A stretch of DNA of 64,000 nt from contig CAZCZE010000009.1 in NCBI GenBank assembly GCA_964503125.1, positions 109,009 through 173,008 on the forward strand. Direction: 5' to 3'. Below the pieces are notes generated by a model. The model searched no databases. It had not been told where the DNA came from and worked only from the letters and a program-made list of their open reading frames with translations. Source of the DNA: FEN-1219 sp964503125 (GTDB lineage Bacteria; Pseudomonadota; Gammaproteobacteria; Steroidobacterales; Rariloculaceae). Shown piece after piece: positions 16,643-24,065 of this stretch. The translations under genes and the position numbers were made by a program. Numbering within the stretch: position 1 is the stretch's first letter; the number at the start of each line of letters is the position of its first letter.

Positions 16643-17749
16643 GTGGTCACCGAATCGAGCCGTACAACCCGCGCGTCCAACGACGATTTAGCCTATCAGC
16701 GCGGTGTCTTGCCCGGCGTCTCACGCACGTTCGCGCTCACGATCCCCGTGTTGCCCGACGACCTCGCGGTTGTCATGACGAACGCCTATTTGCTGTGTCG
16801 CCTCGCCGACACGATCGAGGACGATCCGGCTTTGAGCCACGAGCAGAAGTCGCGTTTCCACGCGCGGTTCGTCGGCGTCGTGCGCGGTGAGGAGCCGGCG
16901 CAACCGTTCGCTACCGAGCTCGCGCCATTGCTGTCGGCGCGCGTGTTGCCCGCCGAGCACGATCTCGTGCGCAACACGGCGGCGGTGATTCGCGTGACGC
17001 ACGATTTCTCGGCGGCCGAACGCGCCGCGCTCACGCGTTGCGTTGCGATCATGTGCCGCGGCATGCCGGAGTTTCAGCGCAGCAAGAGCCTGCGCGGGCT
17101 CGAGGATCTCGCCGAGCTCGCCGAGTACTGCTACTACGTGGCCGGCGTGGTCGGCGAGATGATCACCGAGCTCTTCTGCCTGCACTGCCCCGAGCTCATG
17201 CCGCAACGCGAGGCCATGCTGCGCATGGCCGTGTCGTTCGGCCAAGGGTTGCAAATGACGAACATCCTGAAGGACATTTGGGAGGACCGGCAGGCGGGCG
17301 CGTGTTGGCTCCCGCGCTCGGTGTTCGCCGGCGGCTACGACTTAGGATCGCTCGAGTCTTGGCACACGGAGCCCGCGTTCCGCGACGGCTTGAACGAGCT
17401 CATCGGCGTCGGTCACGCGCATCTACGCAACGCGCTCGAGTACACCTGCCTCGTGCCGAAACGGGAGGCGGGTATCCGGCGCTTCTGCTTGTGGGCGATC
17501 GGCCTGGCCGTGCTCACGCTGCGCAAGATCCATCGCCACCCGACGTTCCGCTCGGGCAGCGAGGTCAAGGTCTCGCGTCGCACGGTCAAAGCCACGGTGC
17601 TCACGACGAACCTCACGCTCATGAGCAATCGTGCGCTGCGCTTGATCTTCGCCCGCGCCGTCGATGGATTGCCGCTCGCTTCGGCTGCGCTCGCTTCCTA
17701 CGAGAGCGACGAGGCGCGGCCGCACTCCGGACGCGCCGATGTCGTTTGA
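16643..17749 (+). CDS. Squalene/phytoene synthase family, likely squalene synthase
   Basis: A 368-residue head-to-head prenyl synthase that probably joins two FPP units to squalene. The first Asp-rich motif is LADTIEDD (D56 to D61). YCYYVAGVVGEMITELF near residues 160-180 is the Tyr motif of squalene/phytoene synthases, and the second motif is NILKDIWEDRQAG (D211 to D215). No C-terminal membrane anchor is seen. The overall style resembles the one-enzyme squalene synthases of Methylococcus and eukaryotes rather than the HpnC/HpnD pair, neither partner of which is present here. Placement at the head of the hopanoid island supports squalene over phytoene. Start is a GTG at 16643. The gene overlaps hpnG by 11 bp. 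Confidence 0.88.
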   Translation: MVTESSRTTRASNDDLAYQRGVLPGVSRTFALTIPVLPDDLAVVMTNAYLLCRLADTIEDDPALSHEQKSRFHARFVGVVRGEEPAQPFATELAPLLSARVLPAEHDLVRNTAAVIRVTHDFSAAERAALTRCVAIMCRGMPEFQRSKSLRGLEDLAELAEYCYYVAGVVGEMITELFCLHCPELMPQREAMLRMAVSFGQGLQMTNILKDIWEDRQAGACWLPRSVFAGGYDLGSLESWHTEPAFRDGLNELIGVGHAHLRNALEYTCLVPKREAGIRRFCLWAIGLAVLTLRKIHRHPTFRSGSEVKVSRRTVKATVLTTNLTLMSNRALRLIFARAVDGLPLASAALASYESDEARPHSGRADVV

Positions 17750-18476
17750 CGAGGCCGCTCCCTCGAGCGGCGCATTCAAGATCGGCTTCATCGCGGCCCT
17801 CGACGTCGAGTGCGCGTGCCTGCGGCGCGCCGCCGCGGGCGACGACTCGTGGCTCGTGCTGCAAAGCGGCCCGGGCCCCGCTCGTGCGACGGCGGCGGCC
17901 GCACGGGCGCTCGACGCCGGCGCGCGTTTGCTCGTGTCGTTCGGCTTGGCCGGCGCGCTCGACGCGGCCGTGGCCTCGGGCACGGTGCTGGCGCCGCGGC
18001 GCGTGGTCGCGGAGGGCGCCGCGCCGCTCGCGGTTTCTGCGTCCTGGCATGCGCGCCTCACGGCGCTCGCGGACGAATTTCCGCTAGCGAGCGGCGATCT
18101 CTTGAGCGTGCCGTCCGTGCTCGAGTCGCCCGCCGCGAAGCGCGCCGCCGCGCGCGCGAGCGGCGCCGTGGCCGTCGACATGGAGTCGGCCGCCGTCGCC
18201 GCGGCTGCCGCGCGCGCCGGTGTGCCGTTCGTCGCGCTGCGCGTCATCGTCGACGCGCTCGACGACGCGCTGCCGCGCGGCGCGCTCGCGTTCGTCGACG
18301 AACGCGGTAACCGCCGCCTGGCGCCGGTGTTGCGCGCGGTCTTGAGCGCGGGTCAATGGCGGCCGCTCGTCACGCTGGCGCGCCGCTACCGAATCGCGCG
18401 GCGCGTGCTCGAGCGGCTCGCTCGCTCGCTCGTCGCTCGCCGCGTGCTCGTCGCCGATGCCGCTGCGCGGAGCTAG
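17739..18476 (+). CDS. hpnG: Hopanoid-associated nucleoside phosphorylase
   Basis: HpnG removes adenine from adenosylhopane to give ribosylhopane, the step after HpnH. The 245-residue protein has a purine-phosphorylase fold: GFIAALDVECACLRR at residues 13-28, the Gly-rich LLVSFGLAGALD near 65-76, and a VAVDMESAAVAAAA motif near 145-158 that carries the substrate-binding Met-Glu pair. The C-terminal 40 residues are basic helices. The ATG at 17739 overlaps the squalene synthase end. It is followed by hpnN after 4 bp, part of a tight run of overlapping genes. It could be mistaken for an MTA/SAH nucleosidase, but context favours HpnG. Confidence 0.87.
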   Translation: MSFDEAAPSSGAFKIGFIAALDVECACLRRAAAGDDSWLVLQSGPGPARATAAAARALDAGARLLVSFGLAGALDAAVASGTVLAPRRVVAEGAAPLAVSASWHARLTALADEFPLASGDLLSVPSVLESPAAKRAAARASGAVAVDMESAAVAAAAARAGVPFVALRVIVDALDDALPRGALAFVDERGNRRLAPVLRAVLSAGQWRPLVTLARRYRIARRVLERLARSLVARRVLVADAAARS

Positions 18477-18480
18477 CGGC

Positions 18481-21078
18481 ATGTCCGGCCTCGCCAAGGT
18501 CGTCGGAGCAAAGCTCGCGGTCTTGGCGGGCGCCGTGCTCGCTCGGCCGCGGCTCACGGCCGCGGCGGGCGTGCTCGCTGGCGTGGTTGCGGGCTACTAC
18601 GCAGCGGGCAACCTCGGCGTCAACACCGATACGGCCAATATGATCGCAGCCACGCTGCCGTGGCGGCAGCATTTCAACGAGTATCGCGACGCGTTCTCGA
18701 GCCGCGACCGCAATCTGCTCGTCGTCATCGATGCCCCGACGCCGGCCGCCGCGGACGCGTTCGCGCGTGCGCTGCTGCGCGAGCTCCGCGAACGGCCCGA
18801 AATCTACGGCGAGCCGTTGCTCGCGGGGGAGGGCGAGTTCTTCGCGCGCAACGGCTTGCTCTACCTGCCTAGAACCGAGCTCGAGGCGCTCGTCGACGAG
18901 CTCGCGGCCGCGCAGCCGCTCATCGGCCTGCTCGCGACTCGCTTCGACGGCGCGCGCGTGCTCGAGGTGGCACAACTGTCGCTGACGGCGGCCGGCGGCG
19001 ACGCGAGCGCGCTCGGAGTTTTCTACGCCGAGCTCGCAGGCACGCTTGGCGCCGCGGCCGACGGCGCCACGCACCCGCTCGCTTGGGACCGCCTCATCGC
19101 CCCCGGCGCCGAGCCTTCGACGCGCCGCACGATCGTGCTCAAGCCCGCGCTCGACTTCGCGCGCCTACAGCCCGCCGCCGAAGCCATCGCGGGCATTCGC
19201 GCGGCCGCAGCGAGCCTCAACGCCGCGAGTGCCGCGCCCGCGACCGTGCGGCTGACGGGCAGTGTCGCGATGGAGCACGAGGAGTTCTTGAGCGTGAGCC
19301 GCGGCGTCGGCTTGGGCGCGCTCGCGACGTTCGCCATGGTCGCGCTCGTGCTGTACGCAGCGTTGCGCTCGTGGCGATTGCTCGCGATCTCGCTCGTGAC
19401 TCTCGCGGTCGGCCTCGCGCTCACGGCGGCGTTTGCCGCGGTCGCCGTCGGTCAGCTCAATCTGCTGTCGGTGGCGTTCGTCGTGCTCAACGTGGGCCTG
19501 GGCAGCGATTACGTCATTCATGTGCTGTTGCGCTATCGGGAGCTCGCGGCCGCGGGCCACGCGACGTCCGCGGCGCTCGTCGAGACCGTGCGCGGCGTCG
19601 GCGCGTCGCTCGTGCTCTGCGCGGTGACGACGGCCGCGGGCTTTTACGCGTTCATTCCGACCACGTTCTCGGGCGTGTCCGAGCTCGGGCTCATTGCCGG
19701 CACGGGGGTATTCTTCGGCCTGCTCGTGAGCGTGACGTTGCTGCCTGCGCTCGTCGCGTGCGTGGGCGGCGAGCGGCCGCAGCGCGCCGCAGCCACGTGG
19801 CTCGATCCGCGTGTGTTCGCCCCCTTAACTGCCCGGCCGAGGCTCGTGCTCGGGGTCACCGCCGTGCTCACGATCGGCGCGCTCGCGTTATTGCCGCGCG
19901 TCACGTTCGACAGCAACCCCATCCATCTGCGTGACCCGCGCAGCGAGTCCGTGACCACGCTGCTCGAGCTCGCGGCCGCCGGCGAAGCGCCGTTGCTCAA
20001 TCTCGCGGCCGTCGCGCCCGACCGCGCGACGGCGCAGTTGTGGGCCGCGGAGCTCGCACGGCTCCCCGAGGTCCGTAACGTCGTGACGGCCGATGCGCTC
20101 GTGCCGAGCGAGCAAGACGCGAAGCTCGCGCTGCTCGAGGATCTCGACTTGCTGCTCGGCCCCGATTTCGCGGCGATCGAGCGCACCCCGGCCGACGCGG
20201 CGGCAGTCGCGGCTGCGCTCGATGGTCTCGCAGGAGCGGCCGGCGCCGCGCCGGCCGTGCGCGAGCTCGAGCTCGCCGCACGGCGGCTCCAGCTCAGGCT
20301 GAATGCTGCGACGAGCGCCGAGCGCGAGGCTCTCGTGCGCGCCCTCGACGACGCGTTGACCGCGGGATTGCCCGGCGAGCTCGCGCGCCTCGCCGCGGCG
20401 CTGCGCGCGCAGCCCGTCGAGCGCGCGGATCTGCCCAAGCCGCTCGCCGAGCGCTGGCTCGCGGACGACGGCCGCGAAGTTCTCGACATCGCGGCCGTCG
20501 AGGACGTCAGCGACAATGCGGCGGCGCGCCGCTTCATCGGTGCCGTGCAAGCCGTGGTGCCGAAGGCCACGGGGTTGCCCGTCGTCTATCAAGAAGCGTC
20601 GGCGACCGTCGTCGGCGCCTTCGCGCGCGCGCTGCTCTATGCCTTCGTCATGGTGGCCGCGATCATCTGGCTCGTGCTGCGCCAACCCAAGGACACGCTG
20701 CTCGTGCTCGTGCCGATCGCGCTCGCCTCGGCGCTGACCGCCGGGCTCACCGTGGTCATCGGCATGCCGTTCAATTACGCCAACATCATCGCGCTGCCAC
20801 TGCTCGTCGGGATCGGCGTCGACAACGGCATCCACGTCGTGCATCGCCTGCGCGCAGAGTCGGCGGCGCGCCTGTTCGCCACGAGCACGATGCGCGCCGT
20901 GCTCGCGAGCGGGCTCACGACGATCGCGAGCTTCGGCAACCTCGCGTTCTCGGCGCACGCCGGCACGGCGAGCATGGGTATTGTGCTCGCGCTCGGCCTC
21001 GTCACGAGCATGGCGGCGACACTCGTCGTCTTGCCGTCCTGGCTCGCCGTCGTCGGGCGGCGGGAGGCGCGCGCATGA
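18481..21078 (+). CDS. hpnN: Hopanoid transporter, RND/MMPL family
   Basis: HpnN moves hopanoids from the inner to the outer membrane. This is an 865-residue RND protein with two sets of membrane helices, each preceded by a large periplasmic domain: a first helix near residues 22-40, a periplasmic part to about 265, five to six helices to about 430, another helix near 455, a second periplasmic domain, and the final helix bundle from about 715. GLGSDYVIHVLLRYRE and GVDNGIHVVHRLRAES are the typical conserved helix-loop sites with Asp in the proton path. ATG 18481 with GGAG upstream is preferred over ATG 18457, which overlaps hpnG. The end overlaps hpnA by ATGA. Confidence 0.9.
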   Translation: MSGLAKVVGAKLAVLAGAVLARPRLTAAAGVLAGVVAGYYAAGNLGVNTDTANMIAATLPWRQHFNEYRDAFSSRDRNLLVVIDAPTPAAADAFARALLRELRERPEIYGEPLLAGEGEFFARNGLLYLPRTELEALVDELAAAQPLIGLLATRFDGARVLEVAQLSLTAAGGDASALGVFYAELAGTLGAAADGATHPLAWDRLIAPGAEPSTRRTIVLKPALDFARLQPAAEAIAGIRAAAASLNAASAAPATVRLTGSVAMEHEEFLSVSRGVGLGALATFAMVALVLYAALRSWRLLAISLVTLAVGLALTAAFAAVAVGQLNLLSVAFVVLNVGLGSDYVIHVLLRYRELAAAGHATSAALVETVRGVGASLVLCAVTTAAGFYAFIPTTFSGVSELGLIAGTGVFFGLLVSVTLLPALVACVGGERPQRAAATWLDPRVFAPLTARPRLVLGVTAVLTIGALALLPRVTFDSNPIHLRDPRSESVTTLLELAAAGEAPLLNLAAVAPDRATAQLWAAELARLPEVRNVVTADALVPSEQDAKLALLEDLDLLLGPDFAAIERTPADAAAVAAALDGLAGAAGAAPAVRELELAARRLQLRLNAATSAEREALVRALDDALTAGLPGELARLAAALRAQPVERADLPKPLAERWLADDGREVLDIAAVEDVSDNAAARRFIGAVQAVVPKATGLPVVYQEASATVVGAFARALLYAFVMVAAIIWLVLRQPKDTLLVLVPIALASALTAGLTVVIGMPFNYANIIALPLLVGIGVDNGIHVVHRLRAESAARLFATSTMRAVLASGLTTIASFGNLAFSAHAGTASMGIVLALGLVTSMAATLVVLPSWLAVVGRREARA

Positions 21079-22076
21079 CGCCGCTGGCCGGGCCCGCGCT
21101 CGTCACGGGAGCCAACGGCTTTCTCGGCGCGGCCGTCGTGCGCGCGCTGCTCGCGGCCGGCGTACGGGTGCGCGCATTCGTGCGTGCGGGCAGCGACCGG
21201 CGCAACCTCTTGGGTCTCGCCGTCGAAATCGCCGTCGGCGATCTCTTGAATCGCGACTCGCTCGCGGCCGCCGTCGAGGGCTGTGCGGCCGTGTTCCACG
21301 TCGCGGCCGATTATCGGCTCTGGGTCGCGGACCCGCGGCCGATGTATCGGACGAACGTCGACGGCTCAGTCAACGTGCTCGAGGCCGCCGCGGCCGCGCG
21401 CGTGCCGCGCATGGTCTACACCTCGAGCGTGGCCGTGCTCGGCAGCAACGCCGATCGCACGCCTGCCGACGAGACTACGCCCGTCACGCTCGCCGACATG
21501 GTCGGGCACTACAAGCGCTCGAAATTCCTCGCGGAGCAGGCCGTGCGGGCGCGTGCCGCGGAGCTTACGTTGCCCGTCGTCACCGTGAACCCGTCGACGC
21601 CGATCGGGCCCGGCGACATCAAGCCGACGCCGACGGGCCGGATCCTGCTCGACGCCGCGGCGGGCCGCATGCCGGCGTTCGTCGACACGGGTTTGAACCT
21701 CGTTCACGTCGACGACGTGGCGCAGGGTCACCTGCTCGCGCTCGAGCGCGGCAAACCCGGCGAGCGGTACATCCTGGGGGGCGAGGACTTCACGCTCGAA
21801 CGGATACTCGCGCTCGTCGCGCAGCACGTGGGGCGCCGAGCGAGTACGATTCGCCTGCCGCACTGGTTTGTGTATCCGCTCGCCGTCGCGGCCGAGGGCG
21901 TGGCGCTCGTCACGAAGCGCGAGCCGCGCGTGACGCTCGACGGCGTGCGGATGTCGACCAAGCACATGTATTTTTCGAGTCGCAAGGCCGAGCGCGAGCT
22001 TAAGTTCGAGTGGCGCGACCCGCGGCTCGCGATCGTTGCCGCCGTCGATTGGTTCAAACAGAATGGCTACTTCTGA
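21075..22076 (+). CDS. hpnA: Hopanoid-associated NAD-dependent sugar epimerase/dehydrogenase
   Basis: A 333-residue extended short-chain dehydrogenase. The Rossmann motif is VTGANGFLGAAVVRALLAAG at residues 10-30, the catalytic Thr/Ser and YxxxK are in VYTSSVAVLG near 113-122 and HYKRSKFLAE near 147-156, and VDDVAQGHLLALERGK follows. These residues and the length fit the HpnA group in hopanoid clusters, thought to act on the sugar-like headgroup or its nucleotide-sugar donor; the exact reaction is unsettled. Start ATG overlaps the hpnN stop, and its own end overlaps mvaD by 14 bp, so these genes are translated as a coupled unit. Confidence 0.88.
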   Translation: MTPLAGPALVTGANGFLGAAVVRALLAAGVRVRAFVRAGSDRRNLLGLAVEIAVGDLLNRDSLAAAVEGCAAVFHVAADYRLWVADPRPMYRTNVDGSVNVLEAAAAARVPRMVYTSSVAVLGSNADRTPADETTPVTLADMVGHYKRSKFLAEQAVRARAAELTLPVVTVNPSTPIGPGDIKPTPTGRILLDAAAGRMPAFVDTGLNLVHVDDVAQGHLLALERGKPGERYILGGEDFTLERILALVAQHVGRRASTIRLPHWFVYPLAVAAEGVALVTKREPRVTLDGVRMSTKHMYFSSRKAERELKFEWRDPRLAIVAAVDWFKQNGYF

Positions 22077-23058
22077 CGACAAACGCGTCTCGGGGCGCGC
22101 TCGCGCCGGCGCGAACTTCGCGCTCATCAAGTATTGGGGCAAGGCCGACGCGCGCTTGAACGTGCCGGCGGTCGGCTCGATCTCGATCACGCTCGATGCG
22201 CTCTACACCGACACGCAGGTCGAGCTCGACTCCACACTCGCACGCGACGAGCTCTGGCTCGACGGCAAGAGTCGCGACCAGGACGTCGCGAAAATCTCCG
22301 CGTGCCTCGATCTGCTGCGCGGCAAAGCGCGCGTGACGACGCGTGCGCGCGTCACGACGCGCAACAACTTTCCGACGGGCGCCGGCCTGGCATCGTCGGC
22401 CTCGGGCTTTGCGGCGCTCGTGCGCGCCGCCGAGGCGGCCCTTAAGCTCGACCTCTCGCCGCGCGAGCGCAGCATCGTCGCGCGCCAGGGCTCGGGCTCG
22501 GCGGCGCGGTCGATTTTCGGCGGTTTCGTCGAGATGCACGCGGGCGTCGCGCCCGACGGCAGCGACAGCTTCGCTGAGCCGCTGCTCGCGGCGAGCGAGT
22601 GGCCGCTCGAGGTCGTAATCGCCGTGACTGCCAAGGGCGAGAAGGAGGTCGGCTCGCGCAGCGGCATGACGCGCTCGGCGTCGTCGTCGCCGTATTACGC
22701 CGCGTGGGTCGCGGAGCAGCCCACGGATCTTACGGCGGCACGCGCGGCGATTCGCGCGCGCGATTTCGCGGCGTTGGCCGAGCTCGCCGAGCACAACTGC
22801 CTCAAGATGCACGCGGCGGCGCTGGCGGCGCAGCCGCCGCTCGTCTACTGGAACGGCGCCACCGTCGAGTGCCTGCACGCCGTGCAGCGGCTGCGTGCGC
22901 AAGGCGTGCCGGTATTCTTCACGATCGATGCGGGGCCGCAAGTCAAAGCCGTCTGCGCGCCGGGCGCGCGAGCGCGGGTCGCCGCGACGCTGCGCGCGGT
23001 GCCCGGCGTGCAAGAGCTCTTGACGAGCGCGTTGGGTCCCGGAGCGGAGCTTACGTAG
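22063..23058 (+). CDS. mvaD: Diphosphomevalonate decarboxylase
   Basis: The last mevalonate-pathway step: ATP-dependent decarboxylation of mevalonate 5-diphosphate to IPP. The 331-residue GHMP-kinase-fold protein opens with ANFALIKYWGKADARLNVP (residues 15-33), the family signature. The ATP loop is NFPTGAGLASSASGFAAL near residues 102-119, GSAARSIFGGFVEM holds the Arg-containing active-site segment, and the catalytic Asp sits in FFTIDAGPQVKAVC near 285-299. Length is normal. It begins inside the end of hpnA and its TAG stop shares a base with the GTG of the next kinase, so it is tightly coupled. Full-length conservation argues that it is an active decarboxylase and not a phosphomevalonate decarboxylase, though the two are close. 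Confidence 0.93.
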   Translation: MATSDDKRVSGRARAGANFALIKYWGKADARLNVPAVGSISITLDALYTDTQVELDSTLARDELWLDGKSRDQDVAKISACLDLLRGKARVTTRARVTTRNNFPTGAGLASSASGFAALVRAAEAALKLDLSPRERSIVARQGSGSAARSIFGGFVEMHAGVAPDGSDSFAEPLLAASEWPLEVVIAVTAKGEKEVGSRSGMTRSASSSPYYAAWVAEQPTDLTAARAAIRARDFAALAELAEHNCLKMHAAALAAQPPLVYWNGATVECLHAVQRLRAQGVPVFFTIDAGPQVKAVCAPGARARVAATLRAVPGVQELLTSALGPGAELT

Positions 23059-24065
23059 TGATCGTCGCGCGCGCCCCCGGCAAGCTCGTCGCGCTCGGCG
23101 AGTACGCAGTGCTCGACGGCGCCCCGGCCGTGGTGCTCGCCGTCGACCGTTTCGTCGAGGTCGAGCTCGGGCCGAACGCGGCCGGGATCTGCCGGCTCAC
23201 GATGCGCGCCGCCGACACGGCCGAACGCGCGTTCGCTCCGGGCGAGTCGAGCGGCGCCAGCCTCGTCGACATGGTAACCGCGCCCGTCGCCCCGCCGCTT
23301 CCCTGGACCGCGATCATCGATTCGAGAGCGCTGTTCGCGGGGCGCGAAAAGCTCGGGCTCGGCTCGAGCGCGGCGGTGCTCTGCGCCTGGGCCGGGGCGT
23401 TTGCCGCGTTCGCGCGCGCGGAAGGCCGGGCCGTCGCGGACTTGAGCCTGGCAGCGCTCGTCGACCTGCACCGGGCGTTCCAGGGGGGTAGGGGCAGCGG
23501 CCTCGACGTGGCCGCCAGCTACACGGGGGGTGCGATCAGGTTCAGTCTTGACGCGGCCGGCGTGCCCCAAATTGGTTCAGTCCGTCTGCCGAACGGTGTA
23601 GGATTCGCGGGTATTTTTACGGGTCGGGCCGCCTCGACGCCCGAGCTCATTGCGCACTATCGGGCGTGGCGCCTAAATCGGCCGGTCGAAGCGGCGGCGC
23701 TGCTGCGCCGCCTGACGGCGCTGGCGGAGGCAGGGTGTGCGGCGGCTCGTGGGGACGATGCCGCCGCTTGGGTCGAGGCGTTCGCGGCCTACGGCCGCGG
23801 CCTTGCGGAGTTGGGGGAAGCGATCGGGGTAGAGGTCGTCACGGCCGAGCATCGGCAGATCGGTGACGAGGCCGGGCGTTTTGGCGTCGCCTACAAGGTC
23901 AGCGGCGCCGGTGGGGGTGATCTCGGCCTGGCTTGTGCCACCGACGCCCACGCGCTCGCAGCATTCACGAAGCGGATGACGGATCGGGGTTTTCGAGTGA
24001 TCAACGTCTCGTTGGCAGGGCACGGCCTCGTAGTGCAGCAGCGCGTCGCGGAGCAGCGTCCATGA
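23058..24065 (+). CDS. Phosphomevalonate kinase
   Basis: This enzyme phosphorylates mevalonate 5-phosphate to the diphosphate. The 335-residue GHMP kinase has the N-terminal strand APGKLVALGEYAVLDGAPAV (residues 5-24), the ATP loop GLGSSAAVLCAWAG near 98-111, GRGSGLDVAASYTGGAIRF near 147-165 with the catalytic Asp, and the C-terminal VSGAGGGDLGLA loop near 284-295. It is the bacterial phosphomevalonate kinase type seen in mevalonate operons. The GTG start at 23058 overlaps the preceding stop by one base, and the ATGA at 24062 couples it to the next gene. Alternative identity as a second mevalonate kinase is unlikely because a clear one follows. Confidence 0.87.
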   Translation: MIVARAPGKLVALGEYAVLDGAPAVVLAVDRFVEVELGPNAAGICRLTMRAADTAERAFAPGESSGASLVDMVTAPVAPPLPWTAIIDSRALFAGREKLGLGSSAAVLCAWAGAFAAFARAEGRAVADLSLAALVDLHRAFQGGRGSGLDVAASYTGGAIRFSLDAAGVPQIGSVRLPNGVGFAGIFTGRAASTPELIAHYRAWRLNRPVEAAALLRRLTALAEAGCAAARGDDAAAWVEAFAAYGRGLAELGEAIGVEVVTAEHRQIGDEAGRFGVAYKVSGAGGGDLGLACATDAHALAAFTKRMTDRGFRVINVSLAGHGLVVQQRVAEQRP